DNA from: Companilactobacillus baiquanensis
GTDB taxonomy: Bacteria; Bacillota; Bacilli; Lactobacillales; Lactobacillaceae
Assembly (NCBI RefSeq): GCF_003946605.1
Contig: NZ_RHOQ01000002.1
Location: 341,242 to 405,241 of the forward strand
Length of the DNA stretch: 64,000 nucleotides
Reading direction: 5' to 3'
The notes under the pieces were generated by a model. That model did not search any database. It saw only the letters and a list, made by a program, of their open reading frames with translations, and was not told the DNA's origin. The position numbers and the translations under genes were made by a program. Positions 40,936-47,715 of the stretch are shown one piece after another (within the stretch, counting starts at the first letter, position 1; every line of letters starts with the position of its first letter).

Positions 40936-42924
40936 ATGTCAACAATTAGAGATGCGTGGTTAAGAGACTTTGCAACGCAATTGCCACTTGGAATTGATAT
41001 TAAAGACGATGACGGAAATGTAATCCATTCGTCAATTGGAGATCGAAAAACACATAAGATTACCTTATATTCCGCCTGGCTCGGTAAGAGTTCAGGCGGT
41101 TCAACCGGTGGAAATACCGGCGGTAATACTGGAGATGACGGTGGCGACACCGGCGGAACTACAACCAATCCCGGTCACGAAACTGTTGGAGACGATGTAT
41201 ACCCTGGTGACGTTAACAAGGGCGAAGTTACTAAGCGTTTTAAACTTTGGCAAGGTCCATCTAATACAAACGCCGATACTACCGTTACTTTCAACCAAGA
41301 TTTAGGTGAGAACCTTGACGGGTTGGGAGATGGGCTTCAAGCCCGATTAAGTATGGTTGAAACACCTTATTTTGATGGTAAGGCAACTAAATCTAAAAAA
41401 ATTCAAATTACGAATGGTGAATCAGGATTAAATAAATTCTCTACAACTGCTCCTATTCCCATTTCATTAAAAAAGGGAAGACTTGCATCTAAGGACACTT
41501 TAAAAGTTGATCTAAACGGTGACGGTTCAAAAGAAACCGTATTTGCTGGTCCCGTATATGACATTCCAAATTTTATTTCTAGAGAAGATGTTTCAGGAAA
41601 AAAAATAACACATTATAATTTTGGAAGCGGATTTCAAAATCCACCATCAACTATTTCCACCTCAGTTATAACAAGTAATAGTTTTATAATCGAAAGAAAC
41701 CAAATAACGGACGAAACCGCCGATCGTACAGGTACGAGATTAGTTGTTTATAAAGACGGTGAAAAGTACGCTGTTGGTCCTATGGATATTAGTATTGTTC
41801 AAGTTGAGGGTCTTACACCAGCTACTGTATATAAATCTGGTCAATTTACCGTACAATACGAGGATATTAATGGTAATCCAACATCTAACTCGCTGAGCGT
41901 TAAACAGTTTACAACAAAACCAATTGATGATATCGTTCTAAATCCGACTGCACTGCCAACATTCCAAAATACTTCAATTGCTAATTGGACAAATCCGGGT
42001 ATATTTCCAGCACAATACTATCCAAGTTATGGCAAAAATATAGCTATGATTGGCAGCAAAAGCATAGTTATAAATGCTTTATTTTCTGGTTCAGGATATT
42101 CCTTGGCCTTATTAGATGCTGATAACCAGATTGTTGCACTTGGAAATCCAGGAGTTAACTACCTTATTTATGATGGAATACAGCCCAATCATACATACAC
42201 AGATTTTAAACTTACTCTTATATTTACTCGTAAAGTTTTAGCTGATGATACTAGAATTAACCCTTCAGTTAGTTTTAAATATAACGATGACGGAACCATG
42301 AATGTTAACACAACTCAGGGATCAATAAAGGATAAGGATGATAATTTAATATCAACATTTGACTTAACAGTAGATTATGTTAACTCCTACACAAGTCAGA
42401 AAGAAGTTTCACAATTAACCGTCGGGAGTTATTTATTTGTTGGTGATTCAACTAGTGCTTCGCTTGTTGGAGTATCAAAAGACTTCAATAATATTGGAGA
42501 CGGGTTGGAAATACATTTTGTAGATCCGGCTACTTCAACGGATAGTGTTTATAGAACGAGATTGGCATATATGGGTCTACCAAGCGTAGTTAGAATTCCT
42601 AAGCAGTACATTCTTAACGGAATTTCTAATTATAGCCTTTTGGATAGTCCCTTAAAGACATATCTTGGTGTGAATGACGTTGAAACTTATTATCAAGGGA
42701 CATGGAAAAATTATAAAGCGGCTTACCCAAATGGTAGTCTATACTATTACGTCGGATGTACATCGCTTTCATTTTCATTTAGTAATGGGACTGTTGAAGT
42801 CGAAGGTAATCTGGCTGCTGGTAAAGGTAGTAGCAGTTTAAACACAGTTGATGAGATTATCGCAGCTATTCCTAAATCGTTGCCACATATAGCATACGTA
42901 ACTAACTATAAGGAGGGAGAATAA
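40936..42924 (+). CDS. Receptor-binding / tail fibre protein
   Basis: 662 residues. A short N-terminal domain (about 1-50) is joined by a Gly/Thr/Asp-rich linker (about 54-82, GGNTGGNTGDDGGDTGG) to a long beta-rich body, with domains such as SGLNKFSTTAPIPISLKKG and RTRLAYMGLPSVVRIPK. It is the last large tail gene before the lysis cassette and the likeliest host-range determinant. No catalytic motif seen. Confidence 0.7.
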   Translation: MSTIRDAWLRDFATQLPLGIDIKDDDGNVIHSSIGDRKTHKITLYSAWLGKSSGGSTGGNTGGNTGDDGGDTGGTTTNPGHETVGDDVYPGDVNKGEVTKRFKLWQGPSNTNADTTVTFNQDLGENLDGLGDGLQARLSMVETPYFDGKATKSKKIQITNGESGLNKFSTTAPIPISLKKGRLASKDTLKVDLNGDGSKETVFAGPVYDIPNFISREDVSGKKITHYNFGSGFQNPPSTISTSVITSNSFIIERNQITDETADRTGTRLVVYKDGEKYAVGPMDISIVQVEGLTPATVYKSGQFTVQYEDINGNPTSNSLSVKQFTTKPIDDIVLNPTALPTFQNTSIANWTNPGIFPAQYYPSYGKNIAMIGSKSIVINALFSGSGYSLALLDADNQIVALGNPGVNYLIYDGIQPNHTYTDFKLTLIFTRKVLADDTRINPSVSFKYNDDGTMNVNTTQGSIKDKDDNLISTFDLTVDYVNSYTSQKEVSQLTVGSYLFVGDSTSASLVGVSKDFNNIGDGLEIHFVDPATSTDSVYRTRLAYMGLPSVVRIPKQYILNGISNYSLLDSPLKTYLGVNDVETYYQGTWKNYKAAYPNGSLYYYVGCTSLSFSFSNGTVEVEGNLAAGKGSSSLNTVDEIIAAIPKSLPHIAYVTNYKEGE

Positions 42925-43400
42925 TGGTTAAAGTAGCTTTTAAACAAGATGATGATGGAAATATTACTGATATTGCAGAATATCCCTCATCACTTTATCA
43001 GGATAAAAACAAAGGTTGGATTGTCGTAGAAGATGACCCAACCTTTTCTATTTCAGAGAAATTCAATTGGACTATTCGCCCCACTGATAATGCTTTGGTT
43101 CATAAATCAACAAATATGACACCAGACGAAGAATACAACGATGTATTAACTAAGTTAACTCTTCAAAATTTGCAACTAACTAAAATTATCGAAGATTTGA
43201 AGACAGCTTTAACAACAAGTACCAAGCAGAATTTGAGCTTGATGGCTGATAACGCTGATCAAAAGAATATTAGTGATGAACTTCAATCAGCAGTTACACA
43301 ATTGACTAAAGAAGTCATTGGAATTAAGGCGGCACAAGAACCAGATACGACAAGTGCTGATACAGATACATCAACTGCAACAGAAAATGGAGGAAATTAA
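42924..43400 (+). CDS. Tail-fibre-associated small protein
   Basis: 158 residues. N-terminal beta segment (VKVAFKQDDDGNITDIAEYPS) and a C-terminal coiled coil (about 75-140, KIIEDLKTALTTSTKQNLSL). Arrangement with a following XkdX-type gene is common after receptor-binding genes in Lactobacillus phages. Probably a fibre or baseplate accessory. Overlaps its neighbour by one base. Confidence 0.6.
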   Translation: MVKVAFKQDDDGNITDIAEYPSSLYQDKNKGWIVVEDDPTFSISEKFNWTIRPTDNALVHKSTNMTPDEEYNDVLTKLTLQNLQLTKIIEDLKTALTTSTKQNLSLMADNADQKNISDELQSAVTQLTKEVIGIKAAQEPDTTSADTDTSTATENGGN

Positions 43401-43401
43401 T

Positions 43402-43539
43402 ATGATAGGATTACTTAAAATGGAATTCGGCTGGGGAACACTAAAAAAGGAAGATATTATCGGGTATGTTCCATTAATTATCTCAAAAGATGACTTCAAG
43501 GATATTACAGGCGAAGAATATACAAGTGATGCAGGATAG
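43402..43539 (+). CDS. XkdX-family small protein
   Basis: 45 residues from ATG 43402 (GGAGG upstream). Matches the XkdX pattern: a short N-terminal segment, then LKKEDIIGYVPLIISKDDFKDITGEEY. Usually found between tail fibre genes and the lysis module. Function unknown. The stop codon lies in the following terminator. Confidence 0.8.
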   Translation: MIGLLKMEFGWGTLKKEDIIGYVPLIISKDDFKDITGEEYTSDAG

Positions 43540-43559
43540 CCGAGAGGCTATCTTTTTTT
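43535..43559 (+). terminator. Terminator after the tail genes
   Basis: GATAGCC, loop GAGA, GGCTATC, then seven T: a perfect 7-bp stem. It separates the tail operon from the lysis genes. Confidence 0.9.
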
Positions 43560-43581
43560 GTATAAAAAGAGGGTGATTTAA

Positions 43582-44013
43582 TTGGGTAATCCAAAAGCAA
43601 AATTAAAAAGAACAAAGTGGCTTTACTTTAGGCTTAACCGAGCTTGGTTTATCAACGGGCTAGAGACTTTAGCATTAGGAATTACCATGATTTTATCCAA
43701 TAATTTTATTGATCGTCCGCCAGATTTTGTAATGCACATTGATGAACCAATATTTTCGATTCCGGTTGTAACTGTGGGGTTGTATGTAATTATTTCTTCC
43801 TTCCATTATTTACGAGGACTTAATCAAAAGTTAGTTACATTTCTACCACTTTTCATTTGGGCGTTCTATTTTTTAATGTTTCTATTCCATGACATAGCTA
43901 TGATGCAAGTTATTGGAATCGTTCATTTTAGTCCTAATTTCACTACCATGATTTCGCTTATTATCATTATTAAGATTTTGCTAGAAGCCTTATGGAGTAA
44001 TCCAGATTGGTAG
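43582..44013 (+). CDS. Multi-span membrane protein of the lysis region
   Basis: 143 residues from TTG 43582 (GAGGGTGATTTAA upstream). Four hydrophobic segments: about 20-40, 57-77, 85-105 and 118-138. A charged, basic N-terminus (PKAKLKRTKW). It lies upstream of a coiled-coil membrane protein and the holin; possible accessory of lysis or a lysogenic trait. Overlaps the next gene by 7 bases. Confidence 0.6.
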   Translation: MGNPKAKLKRTKWLYFRLNRAWFINGLETLALGITMILSNNFIDRPPDFVMHIDEPIFSIPVVTVGLYVIISSFHYLRGLNQKLVTFLPLFIWAFYFLMFLFHDIAMMQVIGIVHFSPNFTTMISLIIIIKILLEALWSNPDW

Positions 44014-44297
44014 ATAATTTTAAATTTGTTATATCTGCAATTGGTGGTGCATTTGTAACGGGATTCTTTGGATTATGGCTTCAAAAAATGAAAAATAGTG
44101 GTGATCATTACATTGAAAATGTAGATAAAATCAATGCTTTGGTTAGTGAACGTTCAGACTTAATAAAAAATAATACAGCGTTGGAAATTAAATTGAAGCA
44201 CGTTCAAGATGATTTAAGAACTCAAAGGAAAGTAACTGACGGGTTGACGAAGCAAATTGGTGAACTAAAGAGAGAAATGAACCAGGAGGAAAAATAA
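44007..44297 (+). CDS. Single-span coiled-coil membrane protein of the lysis region
   Basis: 96 residues from TTG 44007. One transmembrane helix near the N-terminus (FVISAIGGAFVTGFFGLWLQ) and a coiled coil over about 40-96. The topology recalls a spanin-like or holin-accessory protein, but in a Gram-positive phage neither can be concluded. Its stop is directly followed by the holin start. Confidence 0.6.
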   Translation: MVDNFKFVISAIGGAFVTGFFGLWLQKMKNSGDHYIENVDKINALVSERSDLIKNNTALEIKLKHVQDDLRTQRKVTDGLTKQIGELKREMNQEEK

Positions 44298-44666
44298 GTG
44301 GATATAATTCAAAATTTAAATTTGATAAATGCAAGTGAGCTATTGTTAATCGCAATATGCTGCTACGTTTTAACTAGTGGTATTAAAAAAACAAGAATTA
44401 AAAATGCCTACATGCCGTTTATTTCAATGGCAGTAGGTATTTTAATTGGAGTTATTGTTGCGCTTGCATATCACGATGTAAATATCGTAAAGGCTGGTAT
44501 TGCAGGTTTCTTAGTCGGTGGTTGGACATCAGGTCTATTCACCGGTATTAAAGGGGCCTTCGGAGGTTATGAAGTAGATAACAAAACGTCTAATTCTAAA
44601 TCATCTGGACCGGTCGAAGTCTCAACACCTAAATACGATACTAAAATCAACACGAGGAGGAACTAA
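44298..44666 (+). CDS. Holin
   Basis: 122 residues from GTG 44298 with GGAGGAAAAATAA upstream. Two or three transmembrane helices (about 13-30, 43-62, 68-90) and a charged C-terminus. GIKKTRIKNAYMPFISMAVGI and GFLVGGWTSGLFTGI resemble the A118-type holin family. It should form membrane lesions that release the GH25 lysin encoded two bases downstream. Confidence 0.85.
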   Translation: MDIIQNLNLINASELLLIAICCYVLTSGIKKTRIKNAYMPFISMAVGILIGVIVALAYHDVNIVKAGIAGFLVGGWTSGLFTGIKGAFGGYEVDNKTSNSKSSGPVEVSTPKYDTKINTRRN

Positions 44667-44667
44667 A

Positions 44668-45693
44668 ATGGCTAAATATTTTGCTGATATCTCTAGTTAT
44701 CAACGTTCAGATTTACAATTTTTTCAAAACTTTGTAAGTCATGGAGTAGGTAGTGTTTTCATTAAAACTACGCAAGGTAGTGCAGACGGATCTAACTATT
44801 TGAATCCAAAAGCCAGAACTCAAGCTAAAAATGCTTTAGCAGCTGGAATGAATGTAGGTTTTTACCATTACTTTTTAGCTACTGGGATTTCGGATGCAAT
44901 TAAAGAAGCTAAATTCTTTGATCAGTCAGTGGCTAACTTAGGATTTGGCAAAAATACGCCGCTATGCGTAGACGTTGAGGATCCAAGTTTAAATAAATCT
45001 AACGTATCTGGTTACGTCGATACGTTTATTAATTACTTGAAAGAACACGGATATACTAATATCGTTCAATATGCTATGGCTAGTTGGTTCTGGGGAAACA
45101 ATCCCGTGTTAAACGCTTCTAAGCACCCTACCTGGGTAGCGAATTACGGAGTTAACGCGGTGGGAGTTTCCGGAAACGTAATTGGTTGGCAGTATACCTC
45201 AAGTTGGAGCAGTGGTGGTCAAGACATGTCATATGATTGGGGTATCTTTGATAAAGAAATTGATATTGATCCTCCTGAAGTGGCAACTGCACCACCTAAG
45301 CCAAAAGTTGAAAATGTAATTAAGTTAATTGAAGACGTCCACCCAGTCGATTCATTGGGATCTACACGACCTATTGAATATAAGAAAGATTCAATGTGGG
45401 AGAGTGATCAAATTAAATTAATTAACGATGAACCACATTATCGAATTTCAACTAATGTGTATATTCCTATTAGTAAGACAGAATTTAGTAATGTAGTAAT
45501 TGTTAATTATTTGGAAGGTCAACCAGCGCCATTATTTAATAAAGACGGCAAGCGGGTTGTTAACGATGGCGTAACTATCGGTAAGGCGTTCAAATACGAT
45601 CAAATCAATATAATAAATGGGATACCTATGGCCAGAGTATCAACTAATGAATATTTACCGTTTGAATATACTTCTGGTTCAGATTTTGTATAA
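44668..45693 (+). CDS. Endolysin: GH25 muramidase with SLAP-like wall-binding modules
   Basis: 341 residues. N-terminal GH25 domain (about 1-205): DISSYQ at the start, catalytic VDVED (D102, E104), GWQYTS and DWGIFDKEID. The C-terminal part (about 225-341) holds two modules with xYRISTNxYIPI and MARVSTNEYLPFE, as in SLAP domains of lactobacillar S-layer-associated proteins. It cuts the glycan chain of peptidoglycan at lysis. Similar modules occur in the Tal-like tail protein. GAGGAGG ribosome-binding site. Confidence 0.92.
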   Translation: MAKYFADISSYQRSDLQFFQNFVSHGVGSVFIKTTQGSADGSNYLNPKARTQAKNALAAGMNVGFYHYFLATGISDAIKEAKFFDQSVANLGFGKNTPLCVDVEDPSLNKSNVSGYVDTFINYLKEHGYTNIVQYAMASWFWGNNPVLNASKHPTWVANYGVNAVGVSGNVIGWQYTSSWSSGGQDMSYDWGIFDKEIDIDPPEVATAPPKPKVENVIKLIEDVHPVDSLGSTRPIEYKKDSMWESDQIKLINDEPHYRISTNVYIPISKTEFSNVVIVNYLEGQPAPLFNKDGKRVVNDGVTIGKAFKYDQINIINGIPMARVSTNEYLPFEYTSGSDFV

Positions 45694-45850
45694 AGGTGAG
45701 TGATCACTTTAGACACTTTTGCAAAACTGACGATATCTATTTAAGAGACAATTAGATATAATTAAGGAGTTCAGCAGGCATGTTGAACCGTAGTTATTAA
45801 AAATGAAAAATCGTTTAATTTTGATATGCTGCTCCGCTATCAAATTATTA

Positions 45851-45886
45851 AAGCCCTCTACCTAATATAGGCAGGGGGCTTTTTTT
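45851..45886 (+). terminator. Late operon terminator
   Basis: AGCCCTCTACCT pairs with AGGCAGGGGGCT, followed by seven T. It lies about 160 bp past the lysin stop. The intervening DNA (45694-45850) holds only very short frames (for example ATG 45803, 20 codons), which I do not call genes. Confidence 0.88.
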
Positions 45887-45896
45887 CGTGTCCGTA

Positions 45897-46088
45897 TTAT
45901 TTTAAATTTAGTTCCTGCTTTCTGTTGGCCAGCAACTTAGTTAGTTCTTCAATATCGTCTGCGGTAGCCTTGTTTTTAATGAAGCCTCGTGCAGCGGATC
46001 TGCTATTTAAATATCTTTTACGTTCTCTATTTTCGTCGTCCCATTTCTTGTTTGCCTTGATTCTTGCAGCACTTAATTTTTCTGTCAT
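45897..46088 (-). CDS. Small basic protein near the right prophage end
   Basis: 63 residues with ribosome-binding site AAGGAGC. Highly charged (AARIKANKKWDDENRERKRYLNSRS, then ATADDIEELTKLL). Such short proteins recur in lactobacillar mobile DNA; an RHH-like or regulatory role is possible but not shown. Leftward, opposite to the late genes, so probably expressed in the lysogen. Confidence 0.6.
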   Translation of the reverse strand: MTEKLSAARIKANKKWDDENRERKRYLNSRSAARGFIKNKATADDIEELTKLLANRKQELNLK

Positions 46089-46125
46089 AGTAAGAGCTCC
46101 TTATTTATAAGATACATGTAAATTA

Positions 46126-46215
46126 TCATTTAAATAATATGGTTAACTTTAATATTATTGATATTAGCAATACGACTATGAGAATCGTTAGAAGTACAAT
46201 AAGTGTCTTTTTCAT
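46126..46215 (-). CDS. 29-residue hydrophobic peptide frame
   Basis: From the ATG at 46213-46215 the frame encodes a peptide that is almost entirely one membrane helix between basic ends (MKKTLIVLLTILIVVLLISI, ending LTILFK). No ribosome-binding site is visible, so translation is uncertain. It lies just downstream of the candidate toxin at 46289. Confidence 0.3.
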   Translation of the reverse strand: MKKTLIVLLTILIVVLLISIILKLTILFK

Positions 46216-46235
46216 AATATTTGAAATGAAAGGTA

Positions 46236-46290
46236 TGATATAATTTAGTGTACACAAAGCAAGAGGTCTCGCCCCTTACTTTGTACCTTT
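46236..46290 (+). ncRNA. Candidate antisense RNA against the small toxin transcript
   Basis: An extended -10 TGATATAAT (46236-46244) would start a rightward RNA near 46251, exactly at a strong hairpin (46250-46266 with 46272-46286) and running into the 3' end of the leftward 40-residue frame. The 3' end is not clear. Convergent toxin and antisense genes overlapping at the 3' end are the layout of BsrG/SR4-type type I systems. Confidence 0.45.
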
Positions 46291-46411
46291 ATATAAGTCT
46301 TGATATTAAATCAAGTATGTGGTCGATTAAGTCTAAGATTGCTGTTACCAATCCTAAGATGACTAATACTTTGTTAATGTCAGGCTTTTTTTGATGCTTA
46401 CCTTTCATCAT
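46289..46411 (-). CDS. Candidate type I toxin, 40 residues
   Basis: From the ATG at 46409-46411 (or the next ATG at 46408), with GGGAGGTAA directly upstream. A charged N-terminus (MMKGKHQKKPDINK) followed by one hydrophobic/amphipathic helix (VLVILGLVTAILDLIDHILD). Small single-helix peptides with a strong leader, a strong promoter (TTGACT, 17 bp, TAATAT at 46455-46483) and an opposing promoter at the 3' end are typical of type I toxins in prophages. No named family recognised; toxicity is an inference. Confidence 0.5.
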   Translation of the reverse strand: MMKGKHQKKPDINKVLVILGLVTAILDLIDHILDLISRLI

Positions 46412-46454
46412 TTACCTCCCTTCTTTTCTTTTGTTCCTCCTCTCTACATCTATT

Positions 46455-46483
46455 ATATTACACTCTCGAGCGTACAAAGTCAA
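46455..46483 (-). promoter_or_regulatory. Promoter of the candidate toxin
   Basis: On the minus strand TTGACT (complement of 46478-46483), a 17-bp spacer and TAATAT (complement of 46455-46460). The leader of about 40 nt is purine-rich and has two Shine-Dalgarno-like stretches. Confidence 0.65.
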
Positions 46484-46505
46484 CACAATTAGCAAATAAA
46501 GATAG

Positions 46506-46532
46506 AAAAAAACACCGCTAAGTTTGCAGTGT
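46506..46532 (-). terminator. Terminator of the leftward gene at 46546
   Basis: ACACCGC pairs with GCAGTGT (one wobble); on the minus strand it is followed by seven T. It insulates the toxin promoter from the upstream leftward gene. Confidence 0.75.
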
Positions 46533-46545
46533 CAAATTTAAAACT

Positions 46546-46788
46546 TTATTTATCTACACAATAGATTTTGTGGAAACCGTCCATATATTTTGAAGTCTTT
46601 TGATTAGCTGCGTCAGCGAGTACTGATCTGATGTGAGTTTTCTCTCGATAATCTTTAACATGAGCCAGGGAAATAACAATCCCACAAATTGACATGTGAC
46701 GCATACCTTTTTTGGTAAATAGAGGGTTTAACATTTTAAACTCTTTTACATTGTTGCGTTCGTATTCAAATTGTTCATCAGTAATCAT
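46546..46788 (-). CDS. Leftward phage protein of unknown function
   Basis: 80 residues, ribosome-binding site AGGAGGATCAACT. Mixed alpha/beta with cysteines (MSICGIVISLAHVKDY, HKIYCVDK). Last gene before attR. Position suggests an accessory gene expressed from the prophage; no family recognised. Confidence 0.55.
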   Translation of the reverse strand: MITDEQFEYERNNVKEFKMLNPLFTKKGMRHMSICGIVISLAHVKDYREKTHIRSVLADAANQKTSKYMDGFHKIYCVDK

Positions 46789-47047
46789 AGTTGATCCTCC
46801 TAATTTAGCGAGATGAATTTCTAGCCTTTCAAATCGCTATGAATTAAATTACGAGATTACCAGAGGATATTTCTTTTAATTTCAAAACGATCTAAAGTTG
46901 GTGATATAATATAGAAGAAATAGGACAAATAATCGCTTAAAAAGTTGGTCAAAAAACTAAATATTATTTATAAAAAAAAGATAATTTAAAACAGTTTGCA
47001 CGTATTTCCCACCGACATGCTATAAACGTTGTCATATCAAGCATGGT
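46789..47047. other. Right prophage end without a gene
   Basis: About 260 bp with no credible coding frame. It contains a promoter-like TGATATAAT (about 46902-46910) pointing rightward to attR and a single TTTGCAC (46995-47001), the same motif repeated near attL. Confidence 0.4.
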
Positions 47048-47065
47048 AAATCCTGCAACTGGCAT
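47048..47065 (+). other. attR core (18 bp)
   Basis: AAATCCTGCAACTGGCAT, identical to 3736-3753. Only the core is shared; the sequence to the left (catggt) is phage and to the right (agagag) is chromosome. Confidence 0.93.
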
Positions 47066-47150
47066 AGAGAGTGGAGTTTTAATATTTTTTAGATGTAGTA
47101 GTTATAAATAAAACCGAGGTAAAACAGTGTCGGTAGATTAAGATCATACT

Positions 47151-47183
47151 AGAAGTGCATCGTAAGATGTGCTTCTTTTTTAT
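47151..47183 (+). terminator. Displaced original terminator of tRNA-Thr
   Basis: AGAAGTGCATC/GATGTGCTTCT (11 pairs including wobbles) with loop GTAA, then six T. Being about 85 bp to the right of attR, it would follow tRNA-Thr in an uninfected chromosome. Confidence 0.85.
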
Positions 47184-47700
47184 TTGAATCTTTATGAAGA
47201 AATGATTTAAGCTCCTAAAATTTATAGTGGCTTTTTCCTAACTGCTTTATTCTTATGTTAGTACCTCGAATAGTTAGAGAATATATATCTTATACTAGTT
47301 TCAATGTACTTCAGATTCAATTTAGGAGTGGTAATATTCATAGCAGATCATTGGAATGGTAATCTATGATGGTTGGTCTTATTCTTTAACACTTATGTGT
47401 TTTGGAAATTACGTTTTATAAAATGCAAATCTTGTATCAAGAAGTTTAGACTATATTTTTTTAATATGTATTTTGAACCGATTAAATTTGTTAAAGGCTA
47501 CAAAAATAAAACTACCTATTCCGTTGTGATTTTTATTAACTATATATATAAATTCTGATTAATATTTAACTATTAATTTTGAAATTACACTGTTTTATAA
47601 CAAGTACATTTTTAGTTTAAAAACGTATATATATTTAGAGCCAGGTCTATATAAATTTTATACAGAGTTGTGCTAAAATACGTTTAACTGTAAAAGGAGT
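47184..47700. other. AT-rich intergenic stretch before the R-M genes
   Basis: About 500 bp, very AT-rich, no supported gene; a 61-codon frame (47373-47558) has no ribosome-binding site and an implausible composition. A possible promoter (TGTGCTAAAAT at about 47670) lies just before the methylase. Confidence 0.5.
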
Positions 47701-47715
47701 ATGATGCCTAAATGA
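47701..47715 (+). CDS. Four-codon leader frame before the methylase
   Basis: ATGATGCCTAAATGA sits at the proper distance from AAAGGAGT. Its stop overlaps the methylase ATG (AATGA). It may couple methylase translation to initiation upstream, or one of the ATGs may simply be a decoy. Confidence 0.3.
   Translation: MMPK

Larger units (their letters stand above)
3736..47065. mobile_element. Complete-looking siphovirus prophage, about 43.3 kb
   Basis: Bounded by the 18-bp attL/attR repeats at the 3' end of tRNA-Thr. It contains all modules in standard order: integrase and lysogeny, early and replication, late regulator, terminase, portal and head, connector and tail, tape measure, baseplate and receptor binding, holin and lysin, then a small leftward accessory block. 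A tape measure of 1607 residues, a tail terminator and a frameshifted tail chaperone indicate a long non-contractile tail. No essential module is visibly broken; the two broken genes seen are accessory. Inducibility is an inference. Confidence 0.95.

Noticed and set aside
47373..47558. 61-codon frame in the AT-rich gap before the R-M genes
   Set aside because: No ribosome-binding site, extreme Phe/Lys/Tyr/Ile composition expected from AT-rich DNA, and no domain pattern.
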